The translations under genes and the position numbers were made by a program. This document shows, piece by piece, positions 34,478 to 43,431 of a stretch of DNA of 64,000 nucleotides (position 1 is the first letter of the stretch; each line of letters opens with the position of its first letter). The DNA is from Ensifer canadensis (lineage in GTDB: Bacteria; Pseudomonadota; Alphaproteobacteria; Rhizobiales; Rhizobiaceae): the NCBI RefSeq assembly GCF_017488845.2, contig NZ_CP083371.1:124001-188000 (forward strand), written 5' to 3'. The notes under the pieces were generated by a model. The model was not told where the DNA came from. It saw only the letters and a list, made by a program, of their open reading frames with translations, and did not search any database.

Positions 34478-36081
34478 TGCGGCTCCTGTTCCTGCGCACG
34501 TGGCAGCGTAATCGTAAACCACGCCCCGCCATCTGCAGCATTTTCCGCTTCTATTCGGCCGTCGACGCGCTCGATCAGGGTCGAACACAGCGAGAGCCCC
34601 AGGCCCATGCCATCGGGCTTGGTCGTAAAAAACGGTTGAAACAGCTTGGGAAAAGCATTTGCGGCGATCCCCGGTCCATTATCACGCACGATGATCTTTA
34701 CCTCGTCGCAAATGGCTCGTGTCTCGATTTCGACCTGCGCGTCTTTGGTCCCTGCGCCCTCCAGCGCGTCGGCCGCGTTGCGGATCAGATTGTGCAGCAC
34801 CTGCTCCAGCTCAATCGGGTCGACGTCGGCCGCAAGCGGCTCCTTCGTCAGGTCGAGGCTAAGCTGGATGCCGCGTCGCTGAAGATCGGAGCCGGTGAGG
34901 GCCGCGATTTCGGCAACGATACCGTTGATCGCGCTGGTGATAGGCTCCGGTGTACGGTTGGAGGCATAGTCGCGCATCCGCCGCAACATCTCGCCCGCAC
35001 GCTTCGCCTCGCGGACATTGACTTCAAGTGCCTCCGAGATCAGCCCGATATCGGGCTTGTCCGTGCCGGCCAATCTGAGCGCTGCCTGGCTGCGGCTGAG
35101 CATCGCCGTCAGGGGCTGCGTCAGTTCATGCGCTATGCCTGACGCCAGTTCGCCCATGGCGTTGACACGCGAAGCATGAGCAAGCAGCGCCTGCCGCTCC
35201 TGCAAGAGCGCTCGGGCTTCGGCCTCTCGCGTCGACTTCTGGGATTTCTGGACGGCGGCGCGCTGGCGCAATGCGAACATCAGCGCGAAAGACGCCAGTC
35301 CGGCCATTGCCGCAAAGCCGATCAACGGTCTCAAAGGCAGGAGCGCCTCAGTCGGCATTGGCCGGTCGAGTGACAGCGAGATCCGTTGGCTCTCACTGTC
35401 GATCGTCGATTCGAAATGGGCGGGCACGACGAAAGATGTGTTGCCACTGACGGCATCCTCGGCCGGCAGGTCGAGCAACAGCTGCTCGTTGAGCGTAAGC
35501 CTGACGTGCGCCCATCGCGGTTGTTCCTCCTGCTCCAGCAGATGGCGCGCGTCGATGGAAATCACCAGCGCGGTGTTCGAAGGCGCCTGTGCCCGCTTGG
35601 CCAGCAGATACCGGCCACTACTGCCGACATAGGCCCCGACCTTGCCGCGCTGTTGTCGCGTGATTGCGTCGCGCAACGGGGAAAGATCTTCGCCCCCGCC
35701 GGAGGGGACTTCGAGCAACAGTTTAGGTGCGCCGCCACTTTGTGCCGTTGCGGCGCCTTGCTGTCCGACCTTGTCATCGAGCGAAACAAGCGCGAGCCAG
35801 GCGATGCGCGGATAGAAGCGCGCAACACTTTCCATCACCTGCCGGGTGGCGTCCAATCGTGTGGGGTCCGTGTCGCCGGTTAATGCGATCAAGCTGGTCA
35901 TGTGGGCGTCGTGCTGCGCGGCACGCTGGGATATCAAGCGGTGCAGGGTCCGGCCCGTCACCGCCAGTTCATCGGTCAGCCGCTGCCGCGACGCTTCGAC
36001 GGAATAGAGCGCAAATGCCGAGACCGCAGCGAGCCACAACGCCACGCCGAACAACCAGGACTTCAAGAGGGTGTTGCTCAC
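34474..36081 (-). CDS. membrane sensor histidine kinase (DctB/FixL-like)
   Basis: A 535-residue kinase. TM1 spans about 9-27, a large periplasmic sensor about 28-247, and TM2 about 250-270. A coiled linker follows, then the phosphoacceptor helix with AHELTQPLTAMLS, and a HATPase domain with NLIRNAADALEG, DNGPGIAANAF and GMGLGLSLC. The periplasmic domain faces the compartment to which the haem-binding protein encoded downstream is exported, so a direct sensory partnership is possible. It starts with GTG at 36081. Confidence 0.92.
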   Translation of the reverse strand: MSNTLLKSWLFGVALWLAAVSAFALYSVEASRQRLTDELAVTGRTLHRLISQRAAQHDAHMTSLIALTGDTDPTRLDATRQVMESVARFYPRIAWLALVSLDDKVGQQGAATAQSGGAPKLLLEVPSGGGEDLSPLRDAITRQQRGKVGAYVGSSGRYLLAKRAQAPSNTALVISIDARHLLEQEEQPRWAHVRLTLNEQLLLDLPAEDAVSGNTSFVVPAHFESTIDSESQRISLSLDRPMPTEALLPLRPLIGFAAMAGLASFALMFALRQRAAVQKSQKSTREAEARALLQERQALLAHASRVNAMGELASGIAHELTQPLTAMLSRSQAALRLAGTDKPDIGLISEALEVNVREAKRAGEMLRRMRDYASNRTPEPITSAINGIVAEIAALTGSDLQRRGIQLSLDLTKEPLAADVDPIELEQVLHNLIRNAADALEGAGTKDAQVEIETRAICDEVKIIVRDNGPGIAANAFPKLFQPFFTTKPDGMGLGLSLCSTLIERVDGRIEAENAADGGAWFTITLPRAQEQEPQ

Positions 36082-36512
36082 TCAAACTCAACCAGCGTCA
36101 AAGATGACGTGGCTGGTCTGCTGCCGATGTCTTCGGCCTGATCCAACACGCGCAGCGTAAAATGAGCACTCAATTCAAACATGTCTCTGCTTCGCCGGAT
36201 ACCGCATCCCAATCTGATGATTGACCCCAAAACGTTGGGGCCGTGAGACGTCATACCACACGCACGTGATGATGAAACCTGGCGGAACCTGACGCGCGGT
36301 GGCACACACCGCTGCAGCCCCACAGCGCCGCGCGTCTTATTAGACGCGCAAAGGTCGCTGTAGCACTTTGAATTGCTGCGCGTGCCATGCAGCAGCCGCA
36401 TGGCCGGCATGATTTGCTTATAGCCGCTGCGATTTCCATATGAGGTGCAACACCAGAATTCGAACGTGATACCAGCGCCGCGGCTCATCCTGCCGGGCGC
36501 GAAGGAGATAAC
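36082..36512. other. intergenic region, no gene seen
   Basis: Divergent promoter region between the kinase operon and the gene at 36513. No supported gene. Confidence 0.45.
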
Positions 36513-36821
36513 ATGGTCGGGATCCCAAAAACGCTTGAAGACATGAGCATGCGCGAACGGTGCTGCATGCTCGAAACGGTCGCCGGTGCGCTCGATGCTG
36601 TCGCCGAAGAGGCCGAAGACCTGGGCGACGCCCGTTTTGCCGCCAACTCGAAGTGTGTTGCAGGTACGATCCGCGGATATGCCGACAACCTCGGAACGCA
36701 GGATCTCAAATCTGCCGAGCTTCTTCTCGAGCTGGGGATTACGCTCGTGCATCTGTCCTCGACGAGATCAACTGCTGCCGTGGCTGCTGTGATGACCCAC
36801 ACACCGGAAGCCTGCCATTAG
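36513..36821 (+). CDS. hypothetical protein
   Basis: A 102-residue, mainly helical, acidic protein: LEDMSMRERCCMLETVAGALDAVAEEAEDLGDARFAANSKCVAGTI (in part), then SAELLLELGITLVHL. Cysteines at about 17, 18 and 48. It has a good ribosome-binding site (AAGGAGATAAC before the ATG). Its stop codon begins a RIME-type repeat. No family recognised. Confidence 0.65.
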   Translation: MVGIPKTLEDMSMRERCCMLETVAGALDAVAEEAEDLGDARFAANSKCVAGTIRGYADNLGTQDLKSAELLLELGITLVHLSSTRSTAAVAAVMTHTPEACH

Positions 36822-36906
36822 AGGATTTCCAGGAAAAGCGCGAAGCGGTTTTCCGTCCGGAAATGGGTAAAACATGGCGTTAGAGCGTTTCGCGGAAACG
36901 CTCTGG
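36819..36906. repeat. RIME-type rhizobial intergenic element
   Basis: Two palindromes in tandem, as in RIME1. The first is TTTCCAGGAAAAGC...GGTTTTCCGTCCGGAAA (36825-36863). The second has arms AGAGCGTTTC / GAAACGCTCT (36882-36904). A related copy lies at 43322-43361. Confidence 0.7.
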
Positions 36907-36962
36907 CCGTCCTGGCAATGCCGTCATTGGCATCGCCGAATTGGCGAAAGACACTGACGGTT

Positions 36963-37502
36963 TCAACGGTCGCTGCACCGGGCAGATTGGCGCGCAAGTC
37001 CCGCAAGGGTATCCGCACGCTCGTTGCCAACGAGCCCGGAATGGCCCTTGCACCACGCGACAGCCAGTTGGGGATTGCGAGACAGCTGAAGATCGATCGC
37101 CATCCAAAGCTCGGCATTGGCTATTGTCCGGCTTCTGGCCTTCGCATTCGGGACAATCTTTTTCCAGCCGTTGTTCTTCCAGATCTGGCGCCAGCTGTTG
37201 CAGCCATTTACCGCGTAAACGGAATCGGACCAGACGATTGCGCGTTCGCCTGAGGCATTGCCGTTGACCCACAGCGCTGCCTTGAAGAGCGCGGTCAACT
37301 CCATTGTGTTGTCGGCGGAAGGTCGGGCGCCGCCAAACTCGGATGCTATTTCCGCGCCATTGCGATAGACGACGAATGCCCATCCGCCTTTGGCAGAGGT
37401 CGGTTCATACGAGCCGTCCGTAAAGACGTGAAGGCCCTCGGAAATGGGCAGTATCTCGGCGGTGTGATCGGGAGCACAGAGCTTGGTGAAAATGCCGTTC
37501 AT
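36963..37502 (-). CDS. ribonuclease H family protein
   Basis: Type 1 RNase H, about 179 residues, which cleaves RNA in RNA-DNA hybrids. All catalytic positions are visible: D in LHVFTDGSYEP, E in DNTMELTALFKA, D in IVWSDSVYAVNG, H in AWCKGHSG and D in GNERADTLAG. The start is uncertain: ATG at 37502 (MNGIFTKL) is used, with 37547 as an alternative. It is separate from the chromosomal-type rnhA context, so it is probably an accessory copy. Confidence 0.85.
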   Translation of the reverse strand: MNGIFTKLCAPDHTAEILPISEGLHVFTDGSYEPTSAKGGWAFVVYRNGAEIASEFGGARPSADNTMELTALFKAALWVNGNASGERAIVWSDSVYAVNGCNSWRQIWKNNGWKKIVPNAKARSRTIANAELWMAIDLQLSRNPQLAVAWCKGHSGLVGNERADTLAGLARQSARCSDR

Positions 37503-37712
37503 CTTGCCATTTAATCCTGTCGCGTACATCTGCCTAACGTTTAACATTCTGAAGTGGGCTCAAGGCAGAAGCCGCCGTACGATCCATACGGGGTTTGTGG
37601 AAGCGGATGCCGCTCGAAATAGGCTGGCGACGCCACGACCGCGATTGGGACGCGCTGAAAACGCAAGTTGGGCAGGAGCTGGAACGCCTGTCGTTCCAGC
37701 TCCTCACGGCGG

Positions 37713-39272
37713 TTACTCGGCGAAATGAGTCAGCCAGTGGCGCGGCTTGTTGTCCGCCAGCTGAGCGACCCGGTCGATCTCATTGCTCATCGCCCAGGCC
37801 ATTGGCTGCTGGTGCAACGGCAACATGATCATTTCGTCCTTGACCATCTGGAGTGCCTTGGTCTGCAATTCGAGCCGCTTCGTTCGATCCATTTCGGTCG
37901 ATGCCTGGATGATCAGCCTATCAATCTCTGGATAGCTCCAGCCACCCCAGTTGAAGACGCCCGCTTTATCGCTCCTCGTCTCGATCATCTGGAGCAGGAT
38001 CGAGTAGCTGTCGAGCATCGGCTCGTTCGCCCAGCCGATGAGGTAGACATCAGATAGACCCCCCGTGCGCTTGGGCGCCTGTGCAGCCGTCGGGCCTATG
38101 TCGAGCTGTGGCTTGAAACCGGCGCGGCTCAGCATGTTGACGATACTCTGGCAAAGCTCCTCCTCGTTGACATAGGCCTCGTTCGTGCAGACGAGGGTGA
38201 AGGGGAGATCGCTGGCGCCGGCTTCGGCGAGCAGCTTTTTTGACAATTCGGGATCGAACGGCACCACCATGTCCAGTGCTTCGGCATACCCGGGAATCTC
38301 AGGCGCAATGATCGTCCCCGCGATCCTCGACTTGCCGCGCATGACCCGCTTCTGAATGAGGTCCTTGTCCAGCGCATGGGCGACAGCCTGGCGGACACGC
38401 AGGTCGTTGAACTTGTTGTCGACGCCGTTGGCCAGATTCGGTTTGCGGTTGAAACCGACCATGATGGTGCGCAGGTCGGTGCGCTCCATGACCTTCAGGT
38501 CCGGCTGCGCGACAAGGCGCGGAATATCCTGTGCAGGCGCATTCTCGGTGAAGTTGATCTCGCCCGACAACAGCGCGGCTACTCGCGTCGCTGCGGAGAT
38601 TATCGGTGTGAACTCGATGCGATCGATGTTGGACTGCGACTCGTCCCACCACTCGGCGTTCTTGACGAGAACGGTTTTGCTGTCGGGCGCGCGGCTCTCG
38701 AGCTCAAACGGACCAGTGCCGTTGGTGTGGTAGGTGGCGTAGCCTTCGATCCTTTTGCCGACATCCGTCGGCTTCAGCGAGTTGTTGTCGGTGAGCCAGG
38801 TAGCGTCGAAAATATGGATATTCGTCAGGTCGTTCAGCAGCAGCGGGGAGGGTCCGACCAGTTCGATATCGACAGTGTGGTCGTCGACCTTCTTCGCCGA
38901 CTTGTAGGCCGGAAGGTTGCCGCGGAGCGGGGACACCGGATCGCTGACCCGAGTAAGAGAGGCGATCACGTCGTCCGCGGTGAAGTCGGCGCCATCATGG
39001 AACTTCACGCCCTCGCGCAGATGGAACCGCCAGACCGTATCCGATACGGTCTCCCAGGATATCGCCAGCGCCGGCTCGATCTTCAGTTCGGCGTCAAAGC
39101 GGACAAGCCCCTCATAGACGTGATTGAGAAAAGACAGCGTGTAGCTGTCGCCATAAGAATAGGGGTCGAGCGAATAGATGTCGCGCGAGGCGCCCCATTT
39201 GAGCGTTTCCGCGTGACCAGCCGCGGAAAGCGCAGCCGACATGACGGCCGCGAGGGTCAGTTTCTTGAGCAT
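37713..39272 (-). CDS. ABC transporter substrate-binding protein, peptide/nickel (family 5) type
   Basis: A 519-residue periplasmic receptor of the DppA/OppA family: signal peptide LTLAAVMSAALSAAGHAE (cleavage about 21), opening ETLKWGASRDIYSLDPYSYGDSYTLSFLNHVYEGLVRFD (in part), the family motif WRFHLREGVKFHDGADFTADDVIASL and conserved lobe features down to DNKPRHWLTHF. The ATG at 39272 has GGGAG upstream. No permease or ATPase genes are adjacent, so it is an orphan receptor that must use components encoded elsewhere. A decayed copy of the same kind of gene lies just upstream. Confidence 0.92.
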   Translation of the reverse strand: MLKKLTLAAVMSAALSAAGHAETLKWGASRDIYSLDPYSYGDSYTLSFLNHVYEGLVRFDAELKIEPALAISWETVSDTVWRFHLREGVKFHDGADFTADDVIASLTRVSDPVSPLRGNLPAYKSAKKVDDHTVDIELVGPSPLLLNDLTNIHIFDATWLTDNNSLKPTDVGKRIEGYATYHTNGTGPFELESRAPDSKTVLVKNAEWWDESQSNIDRIEFTPIISAATRVAALLSGEINFTENAPAQDIPRLVAQPDLKVMERTDLRTIMVGFNRKPNLANGVDNKFNDLRVRQAVAHALDKDLIQKRVMRGKSRIAGTIIAPEIPGYAEALDMVVPFDPELSKKLLAEAGASDLPFTLVCTNEAYVNEEELCQSIVNMLSRAGFKPQLDIGPTAAQAPKRTGGLSDVYLIGWANEPMLDSYSILLQMIETRSDKAGVFNWGGWSYPEIDRLIIQASTEMDRTKRLELQTKALQMVKDEMIMLPLHQQPMAWAMSNEIDRVAQLADNKPRHWLTHFAE

Positions 39273-39365
39273 TCTGCAGTTCTCCCTGGTTGAGGTCACC
39301 TATCCCCTTGACGGGAATCTTTTTCGTAAAAGGCACGGGCGGCTCGCAGCCGATATGTCGGATCG

Positions 39366-39750
39366 CTGGGTCAGCCAGTGGCGCGGCTTGTTATCGGCGC
39401 AGACACGATCTGCTCAATCCTGACGGTCATCGCCCGAGGCCACCGGCTGTCGCTACAGCGGGAACATGATCAGCGCGTGCTTGAACTGAGCGCCACCGTT
39501 TCGATCGCCAGACGCTTTGGCGGTCGAGCTCCTTAGCCAGCGAGGTAATCAAGTTGTCAGCGTTGAAATCCGTATCGTTGCCAAACTCGCCACCTTGCGT
39601 AGTTTGAAACGCCAAATCTTGTTGTCGATAAGCCGCCAGTCGATAGTCAGCGCAAACACCATCTAAGGCTGTCCCGTGCCAACCCTTCATCGACGTGGTT
39701 GAGGAACGTTCGATGCGGAATGGGGATAGAGTGAGAAGATGCACGCCGAT
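39366..39750 (-). pseudogene. decayed paralogue of the adjacent substrate-binding protein
   Basis: The minus strand reads a degraded family-5 receptor. LAFQTTQGGEFGNDTDFNADNLITSL corresponds to WRFHLREGVKFHDGADFTADDVIASL of the intact gene. Then, after a large internal deletion, FKHALIMFPL, an in-frame stop, a second stop and ADNKPRHWLT correspond to VKDEMIMLPL... ADNKPRHWLTHF. At DNA level 39368-39490 matches 37728-37850 closely. It is a remnant of a duplicated or second related receptor. Confidence 0.75.
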
Positions 39751-39893
39751 CGGCTCAGCGGAGCGTGTTGGGTGTGCGCCACTCGCAAAAAGCCCAGCGT
39801 ACGCTGTCGCGACGGTCTTTCAAGGACCTTGCATCAACACTGCTCCTCCCTAGCTCGTGCCTGCTAACCGGGACCATCGCACACAGACAGCGT

Positions 39894-39950
39894 TTGTCAA
39901 CGTAATTGTCGACAATGCTGAGTACTATTTATAACGTATTTGTTGACAAT
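39894..39950. promoter_or_regulatory. cluster of GntR-type operator-like palindromes
   Basis: Three related sites: TTGTCAAC at 39894, the perfect palindrome ATTGTCGACAAT at 39905-39916 and TTGTTGACAA at 39940-39949. They match the FadR-subfamily consensus TNGTNNACNA. They lie upstream of the decayed receptor gene, and no GntR gene is adjacent. Binding is inferred. Confidence 0.45.
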
Positions 39951-40599
39951 CAGGGCGGCCGGTCTTGGCATCGGCTTTGCGTCGGAATGGACGCTGGATC
40001 TTCCCAACCGCAATTTCGAGCTCAGGAAGGTGAGGGGTATCACGCTGACCGTGGCCCTTCAGCCGAGCGGTGCCCTCCTCGTCGCGGAGGCTTATTCCCC
40101 GTAGGACGCTCTGAACTGGTTCGGCGTCAAGGCCGCAAACGCCGCCAACCGGGTCCCCGAGTGCCTCGAACAATTCTCGCCCCATTCCTACGCCGCGGCC
40201 GGCAAGGAACTCCACCTCCTTCGTCACCCGGAAGCCCCCGGTCGTCTCTATGCGCACGGCGGCATGCGAGCGACCCCTAAGACCACCCGCTTTTGGCTAT
40301 GAGGGCAGCGCCGGCATTGTTATGTTGAGGTGGCTTAAGGGGCGGTGGGACAGTCTGTATTACGGTGATCGTTTGTTGCGGAGCGCTCGGAGCTCGGCAA
40401 GAAAGGAGGCATAACTGCCGTCTGGCGCAGGGACGAGACTGAGCCTTGGACGTCCTGGTCCCAGGTTTGCGAATGGTTGTTTCGGCGGCGGCCTTCTTGC
40501 CTGGTCGAACCGCGGAGGGATAGCCGAAGATTGCAAGATGTAGCCTTCGAAGACGCTGCCGAAGCCCGGCCTGTAGCAGCCGATGGCCAGCGTTCCGTG
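39951..40599. other. intergenic region, possibly degenerate coding DNA
   Basis: No intact gene supported. The plus strand has a coding-like run with an in-frame stop (around LDLPNRNFELRKVRGI to GKELHLLRHPEA), but I could not assign a family. Confidence 0.35.
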
Positions 40600-41619
40600 T
40601 TAGCTTTGGCGGAGGGGCGTGGTCGATTCACGAAGAATAAGCTCGACCGGCCAGAGTTCGTGGATCTCGGATGCGGATCTGCCGGCGAGCAGTTGCAGCA
40701 CGAGATCGGCGGTGCGCGCGCCGGCGGCGCGCATGGACGAACGAGTGGCGGAGAGCGAGGGGACCATGGTCTCGGGTGTCAGATAGGGAAAGACGTCGTC
40801 ATGGGCGATCACGGAGATATCGCGTCCGATTTCGAGCCCGATGGAGCGCGCTGCCCGGTATACTCCAAGTGCCGTCATCATTGAGCCGGCGACGAACGCC
40901 GTCGGGCGGGGGGTCTGCTCGAGGAAGGAACGTGCGAAGCGGAAGCCAAGCTCGTCGGTAAAGTTGCCGTGGGCGACGAGACGCGGGTCAAACGGGATGC
41001 CTCGCTGTTGCAATGCATCTCTGTATCCCTTGTCGCGATGAAGCGAGAACGTTCGGCCCTCGCGCCCATTGATCATCGCGATGCGTCTGTGCCCGAGATC
41101 GAGCAGATGTGATGTTGCACGGTGAATGGCGCCCTCATTGTCGATATCGAGCCAGGCATGGGGCACGTCGGTTTCGGAACGGCCATGGACCAGGAAGGGC
41201 ATGCCGAGCCTGTGCAGCAAGGTGATGCGTTCATCATTCGGTTCCGGCGAATGCACAATCACGGCGTCCACCCGGCCGCTTACGGCCAGCCGGCTGTAGA
41301 GTTGGATCTCGCCCTTGGTGGCTTTCTCGTCCATTGGGCTGACGAGGATGTCGATGTCCTGGGTTCCCAATCTCTCCGCCATGCCACTCATGAACTCGGA
41401 GAAGTGGAATTCGCCGGACCGCCCCATGACGACGCCGATGGCGCCGGCGCGCCCGGTGACGAGCCGCACAGCATTGATGTTCGGACGATAGCCGAGGCGG
41501 GCGGCTTCCTCGGCCACCCTTGTTCGCGTTTTCTCGCTGACCTCGGGATAGCCGCTCAGAGCACGGCTGACTGTCGTCGGCGAGAGGCCCAGTTGTTGCG
41601 CGAACTCCCTTAGCTTCAT
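40600..41619 (-). CDS. thuR: LacI-family repressor of the thu operon (ThuR-like)
   Basis: A 339-residue regulator. The HTH and hinge (1-60) MKLREFAQQLGLSPTTVSRAL...SEKTRTRVAEEAARLGYRPN are followed by a periplasmic-binding-like ligand domain (about 62-335). It is divergent from thuEFGKAB, with 362 bases between the starts. In Sinorhizobium meliloti the LacI-type ThuR controls the trehalose/maltitol operon; the same role is inferred from position and family. Confidence 0.85.
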   Translation of the reverse strand: MKLREFAQQLGLSPTTVSRALSGYPEVSEKTRTRVAEEAARLGYRPNINAVRLVTGRAGAIGVVMGRSGEFHFSEFMSGMAERLGTQDIDILVSPMDEKATKGEIQLYSRLAVSGRVDAVIVHSPEPNDERITLLHRLGMPFLVHGRSETDVPHAWLDIDNEGAIHRATSHLLDLGHRRIAMINGREGRTFSLHRDKGYRDALQQRGIPFDPRLVAHGNFTDELGFRFARSFLEQTPRPTAFVAGSMMTALGVYRAARSIGLEIGRDISVIAHDDVFPYLTPETMVPSLSATRSSMRAAGARTADLVLQLLAGRSASEIHELWPVELILRESTTPLRQS

Positions 41620-41733
41620 GCGATACTCGTATCCTCAGCCCTCATTATCCTGCAGGAATATACGCCTTCACCGCCGGTAACAATCCAATTGTCGGCGCGT
41701 TCCCACATGCATCTCCTCGCGAGCAAATAACCA

Positions 41734-41743
41734 AAGCGTTTTA
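41734..41743. promoter_or_regulatory. LacI-type operator candidate 1
   Basis: AAAGCGTTTT, a short palindrome-like core with the central CG usual in LacI-family operators, in the thuR-thuE gap. Confidence 0.4.
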
Positions 41744-41916
41744 AATTTTGACCGAACATGCGTAAATCCATATTTGCCGCTTGTCTCCATCATAAACGAT
41801 CATGCACTCGGCAATATATTGAATCATAATAATAAAATTCTGAGTACCCATGTATTTGCAGGGGGTTTCTCGAAAGGGTTGACAGATTTTTCTGCTTCTG
41901 GCAGCTTTTTCCAACC

Positions 41917-41928
41917 AAACCGCTTTCG
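41917..41928. promoter_or_regulatory. LacI-type operator candidate 2
   Basis: AAACCGCTTTCG, similar to the site at 41734, 54 bases before the thuE start. Confidence 0.4.
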
Positions 41929-41981
41929 AATTACTGAGGAGTTTTCGAGCGGCATAGGGGAACCAGGAGGAGTCAACCGAC

Positions 41982-43244
41982 ATGAGAGCCATTCTCAGCG
42001 CCTTGAGTTTTTGCACGGCCATCGCCGCAGCCGATGCCGCCTTAGCCGCCGAGCTTTCGCTGGCGGCCAACACGACCGGGAAGAACGTCAATTTCATCCG
42101 CGAGCAACTCGACGTCTTCGAGAAGCAAACCGGCCACAAGGTGAGCCTGGTCACCATGCCGCCGTCGAGCAGCGAGCAGTTCAGCCAGTACCGTCTGTGG
42201 CTTGCCGCCGGAAACAAGGACGTCGACGTCTACCAGACCGACGTCGTCTGGGCGCCGCAGCTCGCCGACCAGTTCGTCGACTTGACGGAAGCGACCAAGG
42301 ATGTCGTCGGTCAGCACTTCCCGTCGATCATTGCCTCGCAGACCGTCAACGGCCGCCTGGTGGCCCTGCCGGCCTTTACCGATGCGCCGGCGCTCTACTA
42401 TCGCAAGGACCTCTTGGAAAAATACGGCAAGGCGCCGCCGAAGACCTGGGACGAACTGGCGGCGACCGCCAAAGAAATCCAGGAGAAGGAACGCACCGCC
42501 GGCCAGCCAGACCTCTGGGGCTACGTCTTCCAGGGCAACGCCTATGAAGGATTGACCTGCAATGCGCTCGAATGGGTCAAATCTTCAGGTGGCGGCCAGA
42601 TCGTCGAGCCGGACGGCACAATCTCGATCAACAACGAGAAGGCGGCGGCAGCCATCGACCGCATCAAGGGATGGATCGGCACGATTTCGCCGCAAGGCGC
42701 GCTTGCCTATCAGGAAGAGGAATCGCGCGGTGTCTGGCAGACCGGCAACGCCGTTTTCATGCGCAACTGGCCCTATGCCTACGCGCTCGGCAATGGTGAC
42801 GACAGCGCGGTGAAGGGCAAGTTCGCCGTCACGCCGCTGCCGACGGCGACTGATGGCGATCAACCGTCCTCCACGCTCGGTGGCTGGAACCTTGCCGTCT
42901 CTAAATATTCTGATTATCAGGAAGCGGCGATTACGCTCGTCAAGTTCCTCGCATCGCCTGAGGTGCAGAAGCAGCGGGCCATCCAGCTCTCCAACCTTCC
43001 GACCGTTGCTGCTCTTTACGACGATGCGGAGATTGCCAAGGCACAGCCGTTCATGCCGGCCTGGAAGCCGATCTTCGAAAGTGCCGTGCCGCGGCCGTCG
43101 GCGGTCACCAAGGTCAAATACAACGAGGTTTCCGCCAAGTTCTGGAATGCCGTTCACAACACGCTGTCCGGCAACGGCACGGCGGCAGAAAACCTGGAAC
43201 TGCTCGAAGTCGAACTCACGGAGATGAAGGGCGACAGCTGGTAA
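41982..43244 (+). CDS. thuE: trehalose/maltitol-binding protein ThuE
   Basis: A 420-residue periplasmic sugar receptor (family 1, MalE-like). The signal peptide ends near ALAAE (about 24); the mature part has LSLAANTTGKNVNFIREQLDVFEKQTGHKV, DVDVYQTDVVWAPQLADQFVDL, RLVALPAFTDAPALYYRKDLLEKYG and FMRNWPYAYALG. AGGAGG precedes the ATG by about 9 bases. It is the first gene of thuEFGKAB, which imports trehalose and maltitol (also sucrose in S. meliloti). A stem-loop after it probably raises its expression over the downstream genes. Confidence 0.92.
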   Translation: MRAILSALSFCTAIAAADAALAAELSLAANTTGKNVNFIREQLDVFEKQTGHKVSLVTMPPSSSEQFSQYRLWLAAGNKDVDVYQTDVVWAPQLADQFVDLTEATKDVVGQHFPSIIASQTVNGRLVALPAFTDAPALYYRKDLLEKYGKAPPKTWDELAATAKEIQEKERTAGQPDLWGYVFQGNAYEGLTCNALEWVKSSGGGQIVEPDGTISINNEKAAAAIDRIKGWIGTISPQGALAYQEEESRGVWQTGNAVFMRNWPYAYALGNGDDSAVKGKFAVTPLPTATDGDQPSSTLGGWNLAVSKYSDYQEAAITLVKFLASPEVQKQRAIQLSNLPTVAALYDDAEIAKAQPFMPAWKPIFESAVPRPSAVTKVKYNEVSAKFWNAVHNTLSGNGTAAENLELLEVELTEMKGDSW

Positions 43245-43255
43245 TCCTCCCGGGG

Positions 43256-43286
43256 GCGAGGGAAGTGCTTCAGGGCCTTCCCTCGC
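43256..43286 (+). terminator. intercistronic stem-loop after thuE
   Basis: Perfect 10-bp arms GCGAGGGAAG / CTTCCCTCGC with an 11-base loop, 12 bases after the thuE stop. There is no T tract; likely an RNA-stabilising or attenuating hairpin typical after binding-protein genes. Confidence 0.6.
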
Positions 43287-43321
43287 TACACCGAGCCACT
43301 CCGGCGCGCTGGATTACAGGA

Positions 43322-43361
43322 AATTCCGGACAGAGAACAGTTTCACACTTTTCCTGGAATT
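43322..43361. repeat. RIME-type palindrome between thuE and thuF
   Basis: AATTCCGGACAGAGAAC...TTTTCCTGGAATT, an inverted and diverged version of the first palindrome of the element at 36819-36906. It lies inside the operon, 70 bases before thuF. Confidence 0.6.
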
Positions 43362-43431
43362 GCCTTGGCGGCGCCGTTCCTCTCAGGCCAACCGCTCGGC
43401 CGTGCGCCGAATGGCAAGGGTGAGTATAGAC

